A stretch of 64,000 nucleotides of DNA, from assembly GCA_051861205.1 (NCBI GenBank), contig JBHYDC010000013.1, positions 1-64,000 of the forward strand, given 5' to 3'. The notes beneath the pieces were generated by a model. That model saw nothing but the letters and a program-made list of their open reading frames with translations. It was not told the DNA's origin and ran no database searches. Source of the DNA: JBHYDC01 sp051861205 (lineage in GTDB: Bacteria; Pseudomonadota; Alphaproteobacteria; Rhizobiales; Pleomorphomonadaceae). This document shows positions 1 through 8,936 of this stretch, in pieces (position 1 is the stretch's first letter; each line of letters begins with the position of its first letter). The position numbers and the translations under genes are program-made.

Positions 1-14
1 TGATACCGGAAACG

Positions 15-42
15 AAAAAGGGCGCCTCACCGGGCGCCCTTT
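15..42 (-). terminator. Rho-independent terminator of the Mla operon
   Basis: Read on the minus strand, a 9-bp perfect stem (18-26 with 33-41) encloses a 6-nt loop and is followed by a run of five T. It lies about 35 bp after the stop codon of the last gene of the lipid-transport operon, the position expected for its terminator. Confidence 0.85.
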
Positions 43-75
43 CCACATCCACTCATCGCTTGGGGCAAAACCGCC

Positions 76-702
76 TCAGATCGCCGTCGCCGTCCACGCC
101 ACCACTTCGGTAAAGGCTTGGCTCGCAGCAGCGTCAATCGCCTGGATCGCGGCCCCCGGCGCATCGCTCGGCGCCGGCACCCGCACGTTGAATACCTTTG
201 TCGCCCGCACCCGGCCGCTGCGGTCATCGAGCAGCTTCACGCCCAGTTCCACATGCGCCGTCCGCCCCGCCGAAACGTCGAGTTCGAAGGCGCGGATATC
301 CACGATCACCTGATAATCGATCGCCAAACTCTCGCCCGGCCGCCCCACCGCCTTCGTCCGTCCGGAGTTTTCAAAAGCGCGGATCAGCTTGGTCTGCACC
401 AGTGCCGGCAGGGAATCGCTCCAACTCGTGTTGGCGAAATACACGATCTGCCCGCCCCGTTCCCGCACCACCACGCGCTGGCTCGCCAGCGCGCTGATCG
501 CCGTCGGCGCCGGCACCAACAACTGTGCCCGCGGGCGCGCCTTCACATCGGCGAACTCGGCCGGAGCGGTGAGATCGAAAATGTCCGGAGGCGGTCCCCC
601 GCCCCCGAGCAGCGACGCGCAGGACGCCACCGTTGTCGCCAGAACCAGCGCCAGAGCCCGCGCGCTGAGCCGGCCGATCGTCCCGCCACCGCCAATCACC
701 AC
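76..702 (-). CDS. ABC-type transport auxiliary lipoprotein (PqiC/LptE-like, Mla system)
   Basis: A 208-residue lipoprotein that closes an Mla/MCE operon. It has a short basic N-terminus, a hydrophobic stretch (about 15-27) and a lipobox VASC with the lipidated Cys at 28. The mature part matches the ABC-transport auxiliary component family, whose members (PqiC-like) sit in the periplasm beside MCE proteins in intermembrane lipid transport. Translation probably starts at GTG 702 (a second GTG follows directly), preceded by a good AAGGAG site. It lies 48 bp downstream of the mlaD-like gene. The family assignment rests on lipobox, size and position; which membrane anchors it is inferred to be the outer one. 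Confidence 0.8.
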   Translation of the reverse strand: MVIGGGGTIGRLSARALALVLATTVASCASLLGGGGPPPDIFDLTAPAEFADVKARPRAQLLVPAPTAISALASQRVVVRERGGQIVYFANTSWSDSLPALVQTKLIRAFENSGRTKAVGRPGESLAIDYQVIVDIRAFELDVSAGRTAHVELGVKLLDDRSGRVRATKVFNVRVPAPSDAPGAAIQAIDAAASQAFTEVVAWTATAI

Positions 703-750
703 GCCGTCTCTCCTTCATCAACTAAAACCGCAAAGTCGCCGGAAAACCCG

Positions 751-2412
751 TCACCGCCGCCGCATGCCGCCATATTCCGGCACGGTCTCACCGCCGAAAA
801 TGAATTGCTGCGGGTTCTGCTCGATCCCGGACAGCACCCGGTCCAGCCGCGCCAGCGCCTGCTGTCCCTGCCGCGCCAGATCGGCGTATCCGGCCAACCC
901 ACGATCGGAAAACTTCAGAACGTTACTCGTGATGGGCCCGATTCGGTTGTTCAGCGTGTCAGCCACCGCCCGGATCGATTTCACCGTCGCCGTTGCCTCC
1001 ACGATCAGCCCTTCGCCGTCGCCCTCCACATAGCCGTTCACCTTGTCGAGCACCCCGCTTGCCCGCTCCGCCACCCCGTTGAGCTGCGCCACCAGATTGC
1101 GCGCATCGGTGATGGTGATGTCCACGTCACGATTGCGGTTGTCGATGGTCTCGCCCAGCCGCCTCAGGCTTTCCGATGCCGATCGCACGTCGCCGAGAAT
1201 GCCGTCGATCTCCGGCTTGTACCCCTTCAGCGAGGCCGCAAAGCCCGAAACATCGTCCACCGTGCTGCGCACCTTCGCCGGATCCACCGCGCCCATCACC
1301 ACACCGACCTTGTCGATGCTCTCGCGCGCCGACGTGATCACCCCACCCACCGTCGTCGACACGTCGGCAAAGTTGCGCGACGCCGTCTCGACCGACGTCA
1401 AAATGCCGTCCACCTTCTTCGCGTCCACCGCCGCCAGCACGTCGTCGGCGCGCTTGGCGGCAGACTGAACCTGATCCGTCGCCTCCCGCAGGCTCGTGAT
1501 CACCGCGCTCACATCGGCGGGGTTCACGGCCGCGATCACCGCATCCGCCCGCTTGATGGTCCCGTCCAGCGAAGACGCGGCTTGCCTGAGGTTGGTCACC
1601 ATGGCGTTCACTTCAGCCGGATCGATCCCGTTCGCCACCTCTTCGGCCCGCGCAAGCACCCCGTCTAGCCGCGACGACGCCTGGCTGACATCCTCCAGCA
1701 CCTGCGTCACCTTGGCCGGATCGACCGCGTTCAAGATCTCCTCGGCCCGCGCCGTCGATCCCTTCAAATCCGCCGCGATCTGGCCGATCGATTCCGATGC
1801 CGTGGTGATGGCCTTCAGCGCGGAATCGATCGAATCGGAGTTGTCCGCCAGCGCCCGCGAGAAGGTCTCCACATTGTTCACAGTGCGGTTGAAGGCCGGC
1901 CCGTTTTCCTTGATGAAATCGTCGATCGCCCCCATCGCGCTATCGGCCTGCACCAGCACGTTGCGCGCGCTTTCCAAAATGTCCTGGAACGGCGACACCT
2001 CGGCCTGGATCGTCGGAATGCCTCCGTCCGTAACGGAATCCAGCAGTAGCGGAGCCGCGCGCGATCCGCCTTCAAGCTGCAAATTCGCCACCCCTGTCAG
2101 CCCCTGATACGACAGGATCGCCCGCGTATCCGTGCGGATCGGCTTGGTGCGGTCCACCCGGATGATCGCCACCACCGTGTTTGGATCCTGCGGATCGAGC
2201 GAAAGTTCGGCCACCTCGCCCACCTTGATGCCGTTGAACAGCACCGCCGAGCCGGTGTTCAACCCCGTCACGGGCCCCGAAAACACCACGCGCAGATCCG
2301 CCTGCCGGGTCCGCTCTCCGGCGTTGGTCAGCCAGAACAGGAACCCCAGCCCCGTCATCAGCATGACGAGAACAAAAAGCCCGATTGCAGCGTAGTTTGC
2401 GCGTGATTCCAT
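751..2412 (-). CDS. mlaD: MlaD family (MCE domain) phospholipid transport protein with long C-terminal helical repeats
   Basis: A 553-residue periplasmic protein anchored by one N-terminal membrane helix (about 9-29) and followed by an MCE domain (about 38-115, with the VLFNGIKVGEV core). MCE proteins form hexameric channels that carry lipid between the inner-membrane transporter and the outer membrane. The C-terminal 400 residues are predicted helical and low in aromatic residues. They contain three consecutive 33-residue repeats (about residues 231-329), each opening DPA/NPA-x-V and ending RAD/RAEE-V-x-x-x-V, then more diverged copies. E. coli MlaD has only about 180 residues, so this is the long alphaproteobacterial form, possibly building a longer tunnel. 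The ATG at 2412 lies 11 bp after the ATPase gene. Confidence 0.88.
   Translation of the reverse strand: MESRANYAAIGLFVLVMLMTGLGFLFWLTNAGERTRQADLRVVFSGPVTGLNTGSAVLFNGIKVGEVAELSLDPQDPNTVVAIIRVDRTKPIRTDTRAILSYQGLTGVANLQLEGGSRAAPLLLDSVTDGGIPTIQAEVSPFQDILESARNVLVQADSAMGAIDDFIKENGPAFNRTVNNVETFSRALADNSDSIDSALKAITTASESIGQIAADLKGSTARAEEILNAVDPAKVTQVLEDVSQASSRLDGVLARAEEVANGIDPAEVNAMVTNLRQAASSLDGTIKRADAVIAAVNPADVSAVITSLREATDQVQSAAKRADDVLAAVDAKKVDGILTSVETASRNFADVSTTVGGVITSARESIDKVGVVMGAVDPAKVRSTVDDVSGFAASLKGYKPEIDGILGDVRSASESLRRLGETIDNRNRDVDITITDARNLVAQLNGVAERASGVLDKVNGYVEGDGEGLIVEATATVKSIRAVADTLNNRIGPITSNVLKFSDRGLAGYADLARQGQQALARLDRVLSGIEQNPQQFIFGGETVPEYGGMRRR
1426..1722 (-). repeat. Three in-frame 33-codon repeats inside the MCE protein gene
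   Basis: Residues 231-263, 264-296 and 297-329 of the MCE protein align without gaps. Each unit starts with (D/N)PA(K/E/D)V, has a central S/T-rich helix and ends in an R-A-(D/E) helix followed by V. A longer, diverged copy begins at residue 330. The repeats are clear in protein and much weaker in DNA, so they are old or under selection at the protein level. Confidence 0.7.
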
Positions 2413-2423
2413 AGATATGCAGC

Positions 2424-3242
2424 CTACTCGATCTTCAATCTATCCGCTCGTGGCCCGTTGAAGTATGCGTTCACCCAAGGATGATCCACGCGCTTCAACT
2501 CCGCAAACGTACCGTCCACCAAAACGCGCTTGTTGCCGAGCACGGCGATCCGGTCTGTGATCTCCACCAAGCTATCCAGATCATGCGTCACCATGAACAC
2601 CGTCAGCCCCAAGGTGTCGCGCAGGTTCAGGATCAGCCGGTCGAATTCCGCAGCGCCAATCGGGTCCAGCCCCGCCGTCGGCTCGTCCAGGAACACGATA
2701 TCCGGATCCAGCACCAACGCCCGCGCCAGCGATGCCCGCTTGATCATGCCGCCGGAAAGCTCGGAGGGAAACTTATCCGCCGCATCCGCCGGCAGGCCGA
2801 CCAGCTCGATCTTCAGCCGCGCGAATTCATCGATCAGATGATCCGGCAGATGAAGATGCTCGCGGATCGGCACGCCCACATTCTGCGCCACCGTCAGCGA
2901 TGAAAACAGGGCGCCCTGCTGGAACAACACGCCCCAGCGCCGCCCGATCTCGTTACGCTCGGCCGGCGTTGCCTCGTCAAGATCCTCGCCGAACACTTCC
3001 ACCGTGCCCGCGATCCGCCGGTTCAGCCCAATGATCGTGCGCATCAACACCGATTTACCGGTTCCGGACCCGCCGACCACGCCGAGAATCTCGCCACGCC
3101 ACACGTCGATGTCCAAATTCTCCAGGATCACCTTGTCCCCGAACCCCACGGTGATGCCGCGCCCCCGGATCACGGCCTCGCGGTTGCGGCCCGGTACACC
3201 CGCCGTCTCATCACTCGCCGCCTCGCCCGTCAGGGTCGCCAT
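2424..3242 (-). CDS. mlaF: ABC transporter ATP-binding protein, MlaF type
   Basis: A 272-residue cytoplasmic ATPase that energises lipid transport by the MlaE permease. Visible motifs are Walker A GGSGTGKS (57-64), the family-typical signature LSGGMIKRA in place of LSGGQ, Walker B followed by DEPTAGLD, and a switch His in the MVTHD segment. The LSGGM(I/K)KR form and the N-terminal RGRGITVGFGDK stretch are characteristic of the Mla/MKL subfamily rather than of import ATPases. The ATG at 3242 lies 3 bp after the permease stop, so the two are translationally coupled. The first 25 residues are a variable extension. Confidence 0.92.
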   Translation of the reverse strand: MATLTGEAASDETAGVPGRNREAVIRGRGITVGFGDKVILENLDIDVWRGEILGVVGGSGTGKSVLMRTIIGLNRRIAGTVEVFGEDLDEATPAERNEIGRRWGVLFQQGALFSSLTVAQNVGVPIREHLHLPDHLIDEFARLKIELVGLPADAADKFPSELSGGMIKRASLARALVLDPDIVFLDEPTAGLDPIGAAEFDRLILNLRDTLGLTVFMVTHDLDSLVEITDRIAVLGNKRVLVDGTFAELKRVDHPWVNAYFNGPRADRLKIE

Positions 3243-3245
3243 CGC

Positions 3246-4415
3246 CTAGATCCCCAACGCTGCGAAGAGCATGGCGAAAATGCCGTCCATCACCACAACC
3301 AGAAAAATCGCCTTCACCACCGATGCCGTCGTATGCGTGCCCAGCGATTCCGCCGAACCTTTGACCTTCATACCCTCCACGCAGGCCACCAGCCCCACCA
3401 CCAGCGCCATGAACGGCGCCTTCACAAGGCCGATCAGCACGTAGCTTGGTATCAGCGCCTCCTGCAGCCGCAGGAAGAAGGTGTTCGTGGGAATGCCGAT
3501 GTAGAACACCACCACCACCCACGCCCCCGCCAGCGCGGCCAAATCCGCCACCAAGGCCAGGATCGGCATGGCGATGATCAACGCCAGCAAGCGCGGCACC
3601 ACCAGCACGTCCACCGGCGAAACGCCCAGCACCGTCAGCGCGTCGATTTCCTCGCGCATTTTCATCGAGCCGATTTCGGCCGTGAAAGCCGAACCGGACC
3701 GCCCCGCCACCATGATCGCGGTCAGCAACACCCCAATCTCGCGGCAAACCAGCACGCCCACGAGATCAACGACGAATAACTCCGCTCCATAAGTGCGGAA
3801 GTAGAACCCGCCCTGCTGTGCGATGATCATGCCGATCAGAAAGCTCATCAGCGCAATGATCGGAATCGCCTGCAGCGCGGTGCGGTCGATGTGGTTCACA
3901 AAGGCCGCCCAGCGCATGCGCCGCCGCAGCGTCACGGTTCCAGCGAAGGCCACGATGAACTGGCCGAACATGCTCATAACGGCGTTGCCGTCCGCCACCA
4001 CCTCGGCAGCCCCGCGCCCCACCGCCGCCAGAAAGCGAATGGCCGGGTTCACCTTTTCAGGTTCCGGCAGAACGGTCCGGCCCACCTTCTCCACAGCGTC
4101 GATCAGGGTCGCCTGCGCCGGCGAAAAGCCTTGCAGCGTCACCTGCGAGCCCGTCACCGTCAGCCGCCGCCGCGCCTGCTCGATCACCCAGGCGCCCGCC
4201 GTGTCGAACCGGCCCAGCCGCGAACCGTCGATCACGACCACCGGTTGGCCGCTTTTGGCGCCTTCCGCGAGCCGCGTTTCGAAGTCGCCGGCCGTTTCAA
4301 TGGTCCAGTCGCCGGAAAGCCGCAGCAGCGCCCCGGCGCTTTCGGCACGAACACCGGCCGTCACGGGCTCCGCCGTGTCGCTCTCATGCATGACTTTAGT
4401 GAACTCGGTCGACAT
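3246..4415 (-). CDS. mlaE: MlaE family ABC permease with N-terminal STAS domain
   Basis: A 389-residue inner-membrane permease. Residues about 25-110 form a STAS-like domain (VVIDGSRLGRFDTAGA core). The rest is the MlaE permease domain with five or six hydrophobic segments and the conserved MREEIDAL and EIGVLLTAI blocks. It pairs with the MlaF-like ATPase encoded next. In E. coli the STAS protein MlaB is a separate gene; here the domain is fused to the permease, a common arrangement in alphaproteobacteria. It is the first gene of the operon (mlaE-mlaF-mlaD-lipoprotein). The direction of lipid flow cannot be told from sequence. Confidence 0.9.
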   Translation of the reverse strand: MSTEFTKVMHESDTAEPVTAGVRAESAGALLRLSGDWTIETAGDFETRLAEGAKSGQPVVVIDGSRLGRFDTAGAWVIEQARRRLTVTGSQVTLQGFSPAQATLIDAVEKVGRTVLPEPEKVNPAIRFLAAVGRGAAEVVADGNAVMSMFGQFIVAFAGTVTLRRRMRWAAFVNHIDRTALQAIPIIALMSFLIGMIIAQQGGFYFRTYGAELFVVDLVGVLVCREIGVLLTAIMVAGRSGSAFTAEIGSMKMREEIDALTVLGVSPVDVLVVPRLLALIIAMPILALVADLAALAGAWVVVVFYIGIPTNTFFLRLQEALIPSYVLIGLVKAPFMALVVGLVACVEGMKVKGSAESLGTHTTASVVKAIFLVVVMDGIFAMLFAALGI

Positions 4416-4594
4416 CGATATCCCGCGTTACGCGATCTTGCGGCCGGCCCCAGCCGTTTCGTATACCGTCATAACGCGCTATGTCGACAGATCAGCGGCA
4501 GTAGACGCTCGAAACAAAGCCGCTCCCCATGTTTTGATCCTGAGCGTGACCCAAACGCATCGACGCCGACCCCAGATATCGCCGGAGCCCGACC

Positions 4595-5605
4595 TTGGAA
4601 ATCGCCCGCCCCTACCTCCTGTTCCTCGGCGATGTGCCGGACGCCCTCGCCGCCAAAACCGCGCTCGGCATCGTCGATTGGCGGCGTGACTGGTGCGTCG
4701 GCCAGATGCGTCTTGCCGGTTGCAAGGCCAACGCCGGTCTGGCGGAGATGGACGTCGCCGCCGCCAAATCGGCCGGCGCCCGCACCATGATCGTCGGCGC
4801 CGTCAATGCCGGCGGCGTGCTGCCCAAGCACTGGGTCGCCTCCATCGTCGCCGCCATCGAAGCGGGGATGGACGTCGCCAGCGGCCTCCACATGCGCCTC
4901 GGCGACGATCCGGACATCCGCGCCGCCGCCGAACGTCACGGCGCCAAGCTGTTCGACGTCCGCCACACCACGGAACGCTTCGCCACCGGCAAGGGCACCA
5001 AGCGCCCCGGCTTGCGCCTCCTCACCGTCGGCACGGATTGCTCGGTCGGCAAGAAATACACCGCCCTTGCGCTTGAAGCCGAGATGCGCGCCCGCGGCCT
5101 CGACGCCGACTTCCGCGCCACCGGCCAGACCGGCGTCTTCATCTCCGGCCGCGGCGTCGCGATCGACGCCGTCGTCGCCGACTTCATCTCCGGTGCGGCC
5201 GAATGGATCAGCCCCGCCGCCGACCCCAACCACTGGGACGTCGTCGAGGGCCAGGGCTCGCTCTTCCACCCCTCGTTTGCCGGCGTCACCCTCGGCCTGC
5301 TGCATGGCGCGCAGCCGGACGCTTTCGTCGTCTGCCATGAGCCCACCCGCACCACCATGCGCGGCGTGAAGCACCCGCTGCCTTCGATCCAAGACGTGAT
5401 CGACCACACCATCCTCTGCGGCCGCCTCACCAACCCCGCCATCCGCTGCGTCGGCATCGCCATCAACACCGCAGCGCTGGGCGAAGCTGAAGCCCGCGCC
5501 TACTTGGCCGAAACCGCCGCCGCCCACGATTTGCCCGCCGTCGATCCCGTCCGCTTCGGCGTCGGCTCCATCGTCGACCGCGTGATCGCCGAGTTCGCGC
5601 AATGA
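4595..5605 (+). CDS. dgcN: D-glutamate N-acetyltransferase DgcN (DUF1611 family)
   Basis: A 336-residue cytoplasmic protein of the DUF1611/DgcN family. In the described D-glutamate pathway, DgcN acetylates D-glutamate with acetyl-CoA, and DgcA then converts the product to N-acetyl-L-glutamate. The N-terminal part (1-130) has a Rossmann-like pattern. A P-loop-like GTDCSVGKKY (146-155) starts the second domain, followed by TGQTGVFISG and the conserved VEGQGSLFHPS block. The most likely start is TTG at 4595, with GGAG 8 nt upstream and the family-typical opening MEIARPYLLFLGD. It overlaps dgcA by 4 bp (ATGA), which strongly supports the paired function. No DgcR-type regulator is next to it. Confidence 0.88.
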   Translation: MEIARPYLLFLGDVPDALAAKTALGIVDWRRDWCVGQMRLAGCKANAGLAEMDVAAAKSAGARTMIVGAVNAGGVLPKHWVASIVAAIEAGMDVASGLHMRLGDDPDIRAAAERHGAKLFDVRHTTERFATGKGTKRPGLRLLTVGTDCSVGKKYTALALEAEMRARGLDADFRATGQTGVFISGRGVAIDAVVADFISGAAEWISPAADPNHWDVVEGQGSLFHPSFAGVTLGLLHGAQPDAFVVCHEPTRTTMRGVKHPLPSIQDVIDHTILCGRLTNPAIRCVGIAINTAALGEAEARAYLAETAAAHDLPAVDPVRFGVGSIVDRVIAEFAQ

Positions 5606-6582
5606 CCACACTCACCGTCGCGGTCGAGCGGTTCCCGATCGCCGGCACCTTCACGATTTCGCGCGGCTCCAAAACCGAAGCCGTGGTCGTCGTCGCCACG
5701 CTGCGCTCCGGCATCCATACCGGCCGGGGCGAGTGCGTGCCCTATGCCCGCTACGGCGAAACCGTGGAAACCGTCCTTGCCGAAATCGAGCATCACCGCG
5801 CGCTGGTCGAACAGGGCATCACCCGACAGGACCTCCGCGCCGCCATGCCCGCCGGCGCCGCCCGCAACGCCCTCGACTGCGCCCTCATCGATCTTGAAGC
5901 GAAAGCCACCAGCCGCTCCGCTGCCAGCCTCCTCGGCCTCGGCACGCCGGAACCGCTGATCACGGCCTATACCCTCTCCCTCGCCGACCCCGCCGCCATG
6001 CACGCCGCCGCGAAAGCAGAGGCGCACCGCCCGCTCCTCAAGATCAAGCTCGGCGGCCCCGGCGACGCGGAGCGTCTCAAAGCCGTCCGTTCCGGCGCGC
6101 CGAACAGCGCCATCATCGTGGATGCCAACGAAGGCTGGTCGCCGGAAATCTTCCCCGAAATGATGGCCGCATCCGCCGCCGCCAACGTCGCGCTCATCGA
6201 GCAGCCGCTCCACGCCGACGCCGACGAAGCGCTGGCAGGCCTCGCTCGCCCGGTCCCCGTATGCGCCGACGAAAGCGCCCACACCTCGGCCGATATCCCG
6301 CGCCTCGCCCGCCTCTACGACGCCGTAAACATCAAGCTCGACAAGACCGGCGGTCTCACCGAAGCCCTGATCATGGCCAAAGCCGCCGACGACGCAGGCC
6401 TCAAGATCATGGTCGGCTGCATGCTCGCGTCCTCGCTCGCCATGGCCCCCGCCGTCCTTCTCGCCCAGACCGCCACCTGGACCGACCTCGACGGCCCGCT
6501 TCTGCTTGCCCGCGACCGCACACCGGCCTTGACCTACGACGGCTCCACCGTCTTCCCGCCCGCGCCCGACCTTTGGGGCTGA
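5602..6582 (+). CDS. dgcA: N-acetyl-D-glutamate racemase DgcA (enolase superfamily, dipeptide-epimerase-like)
   Basis: A 326-residue enolase-superfamily enzyme (muconate-lactonizing/dipeptide epimerase group). The capping domain covers about 1-115 and the barrel follows. Catalytic lysines are visible in KIK (147-149) and in the NIKLDK segment (K245, K248). Metal ligands are D174 in DANEGW, E200 in IEQPLH and D223 in CADES. The two-lysine arrangement is what a 1,1-proton-transfer epimerase needs. On its own it would be called L-Ala-D/L-Glu epimerase. Overlap with dgcN makes N-acetyl-D-Glu to N-acetyl-L-Glu the better call. Its stop codon abuts the stop of the convergent MFS gene with no spacer. 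Confidence 0.87.
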   Translation: MTTLTVAVERFPIAGTFTISRGSKTEAVVVVATLRSGIHTGRGECVPYARYGETVETVLAEIEHHRALVEQGITRQDLRAAMPAGAARNALDCALIDLEAKATSRSAASLLGLGTPEPLITAYTLSLADPAAMHAAAKAEAHRPLLKIKLGGPGDAERLKAVRSGAPNSAIIVDANEGWSPEIFPEMMAASAAANVALIEQPLHADADEALAGLARPVPVCADESAHTSADIPRLARLYDAVNIKLDKTGGLTEALIMAKAADDAGLKIMVGCMLASSLAMAPAVLLAQTATWTDLDGPLLLARDRTPALTYDGSTVFPPAPDLWG

Positions 6583-7755
6583 TCAGCCCGCCGCCGCCCG
6601 CACCCCGGCCCCGCCGGAGCGCAGCCGCGTGATTGTCAGCACCGCCAGCCCAACGGCTGAGAACACCGACATCGCCATGAAGCAATCGTCGCCCACCAGC
6701 GTCCACAGCCGTCCGGAAATCGCCGTCGCGGCCGCCATCGCCAGCCCCACGCAAATCACGTAGGTGCCCTGCGCCGACGCCGACCGCTCATCGGGCACGG
6801 ATTCGCGGATGTAGCGCATGATCCCGATATGCCCGGTCGCGAACGAGCCCGCGTGCATCACCTGCACCACCACAGCCATGACCGGCCCGAAATCGCCCGC
6901 GAACAGCATCCACCTGACAACGCCGATCGCCCCGCAGATCGCAATCAGCGTGCGCGGATCGATCCGCTGCGGTATCCGCCACGCCAGCGCGAATAAAACA
7001 ATCTCCGCGATCACCCCGATCGCCCAGAGCACACCGATCGTCGCGTCGTCATACCCGCGCGCCTGCCACGTTAGGCTGGCAAACCCGTAAAGCGCCGCAT
7101 GGCTCGCCTGAATGCACCCGGCCGCCGCCAGCACCATCAAAAAGGCCCGCTTGCGCACGATCACCAGCGACGCCGCCTTCATGGAAGCCGGTATCGGTCC
7201 CGCAGGCGGGATCATGAAGCTCGACAGCAGCGAAACCGCGAAACCGGCCACCATCAGCGCATAGATCAGCGACGTTCCGCCGTGCTGAAGCGCCACCCCG
7301 CCGATCAAATTGGCCACGATGAACGACACCGACCCCCAAAGCCGCATCCGGCCATAGTCGCCCTGCCCGCGCCGCTCCACCGAAAGCGCGATCGCATCGG
7401 AAAGCGGCCCGGTGCAGAAGGAAAGCACCAGCATCAGCGTCGCCGCCGCGATCACCGCCCAATGCGCCGTCACCACGCCGAACGCGATCACGGCCGCCAG
7501 GATTGATCCGGCCAGTCCAATCACCACCACCCGCCGGTCCCGCACCCGGTCGGCCAGCCCCGTGATGATCGGCATGGATAAGATCCGCGCGAGATAGGGG
7601 ATGGCCAAAACCATCGCCACTTCGTCGCCCGAAAGCCCCTTGTCGGTCAGCACGACGGGGAAGAACGGCAGCACAATTCCATTCACGAAAAAGCTCGCCG
7701 CGAAAAAACCCGACATCAACAACGCCGGCGACGGCAAAATCGTACGGTTGGACAA
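6583..7755 (-). CDS. MFS transporter (MFS_1-like / HcaT-like)
   Basis: A 390-residue membrane protein with about twelve hydrophobic segments in two halves and the MFS loop motif ADRVRDRR after helix 2. Its short loops and GLADRVRDRRVVVIG region resemble the 3-phenylpropionate/nucleoside-symporter-like branch, but the substrate is unknown. TTG at 7755 is the most likely start; the next candidate is an ATG 13 codons in. The gene is convergent with dgcA and divergent from cheZ, so a role in D-glutamate use is possible but not shown by operon structure. Confidence 0.75.
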   Translation of the reverse strand: MSNRTILPSPALLMSGFFAASFFVNGIVLPFFPVVLTDKGLSGDEVAMVLAIPYLARILSMPIITGLADRVRDRRVVVIGLAGSILAAVIAFGVVTAHWAVIAAATLMLVLSFCTGPLSDAIALSVERRGQGDYGRMRLWGSVSFIVANLIGGVALQHGGTSLIYALMVAGFAVSLLSSFMIPPAGPIPASMKAASLVIVRKRAFLMVLAAAGCIQASHAALYGFASLTWQARGYDDATIGVLWAIGVIAEIVLFALAWRIPQRIDPRTLIAICGAIGVVRWMLFAGDFGPVMAVVVQVMHAGSFATGHIGIMRYIRESVPDERSASAQGTYVICVGLAMAAATAISGRLWTLVGDDCFMAMSVFSAVGLAVLTITRLRSGGAGVRAAAG

Positions 7756-7901
7756 AGATTGAACCTGTCATAAACTCGAATATAAGGAATCACACGGAGG
7801 ATAGAGCGAATCGTGCAATCTTCAGATGCTAACGCTTACACTTGGGGCACCGGAAGGTTCTTGCGTCCGCCATCGACTTTCATGAGGCATGCGGCAAAAA
7901 T

Positions 7902-8912
7902 ATGAGTATCCCGCATCCCCCCGGCCCCCTCCTCGAAGCCGATTATGAGGCTATCGAGGCCGCAGTCATGGAGACCGACAAGGGCCGGTGGTTCCTAGCC
8001 GAATTCGCACGCCGCAACCGCGTCGCCGATACCGAGAAGGTGCTCGGCGCCATCGGCGGTCTCGAACGGATCCTCAAGCGCGAGCGCCGCCCCGACGCCG
8101 ACCGCATCCGCCTCGACATAGGCGAGATGAAGGAAGCGATCGAGCGCACCAAGCGCGAGATCGCACAGGTCAAGCTTGACGGTCCCGACGGCAGCCACTT
8201 CGACAAAGCCTCGAACGAACTCGACGCCATCGTCATCCAAACCGAAACCGCCACCTCCGACATCCTCTCCTCGGCCGAAAAGCTCCAGGAGATCGCGTGG
8301 ACCATGCGCGAAGGCGGCATCGACGGCGAAATCAGCGACGCGCTCGAAGCCCTTGCCACCACCATCTACACATCCTGCTCGTTCCAGGACATCACGGGGC
8401 AGCGCACCCAGAAGGTCGTGCACGTCCTGCGCTACCTGGAAAGCCGCATCGATACGATGATCGACATCTGGGGCATGGAAGGCGACGAGGTCGAAGCCTC
8501 CGTCGCCGCCGCACCCAGCGCCGCGCCCCATATCGACACCCGCCCCGACGCGCACCTCCTCAACGGCCCCGCCCTCATCGGCCAGGGCATGGAGCAAGAC
8601 CGCATCGACAATCTGATGTTCGATGCCGTCGAAAGCACGCCCCCATCAGGTCCCGAAGCGGCGACCGTTGAAGCCCTACTCGCCGACGATTTGGCACTTG
8701 ATTGGCCCGAAGAAGCCTCAATCGCCACTCAAACGGCCCCCGAAGTCCCCGCCGCCGAACCCGAATCCGACGTCATGGCCCTCGCCGACGAGGCCATCGA
8801 CGCCGCGATCGAGACCCTCAAGGAAGTCTCCGCCAGCGCCAAGCGCCCCCCCGTTGCCGGCGATCCGTTCGACAAGCTCAGCAAGACCGAGCGTCAGGCT
8901 CTGTTTTCCTGA
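7902..8912 (+). CDS. cheZ: Protein phosphatase CheZ
   Basis: A 336-residue helical protein containing the CheZ signature SFQDITGQ, whose Asp and Gln are the residues that act on phospho-CheY. An N-terminal helical region (about 20-150) precedes it. The C-terminus after about 200 is acidic, Pro/Ala-rich and probably disordered, ending in DPFDKLSKTERQALFS, which may be the CheY-binding tail found at the C-terminus of CheZ proteins. ATG 7902 is preferred; a TTG 20 codons upstream is in frame. No other chemotaxis or flagellar gene is in the window, so it acts in trans on CheY encoded elsewhere. It is longer than E. coli CheZ (214 residues). Confidence 0.85.
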   Translation: MSIPHPPGPLLEADYEAIEAAVMETDKGRWFLAEFARRNRVADTEKVLGAIGGLERILKRERRPDADRIRLDIGEMKEAIERTKREIAQVKLDGPDGSHFDKASNELDAIVIQTETATSDILSSAEKLQEIAWTMREGGIDGEISDALEALATTIYTSCSFQDITGQRTQKVVHVLRYLESRIDTMIDIWGMEGDEVEASVAAAPSAAPHIDTRPDAHLLNGPALIGQGMEQDRIDNLMFDAVESTPPSGPEAATVEALLADDLALDWPEEASIATQTAPEVPAAEPESDVMALADEAIDAAIETLKEVSASAKRPPVAGDPFDKLSKTERQALFS

Positions 8913-8936
8913 AGAGAGCGTAGCGGCGCCCGCGTC

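Noticed and set aside
118..1668. A 516-codon open frame opposite the MCE protein gene
   Set aside because: Composition is a mirror of the GC-rich minus-strand genes (Arg/His/Pro-rich), no domain is visible, and it runs across two real genes. The same applies to long opposite-strand frames at 14446-16053, 27950-29119 and 40987-42252.
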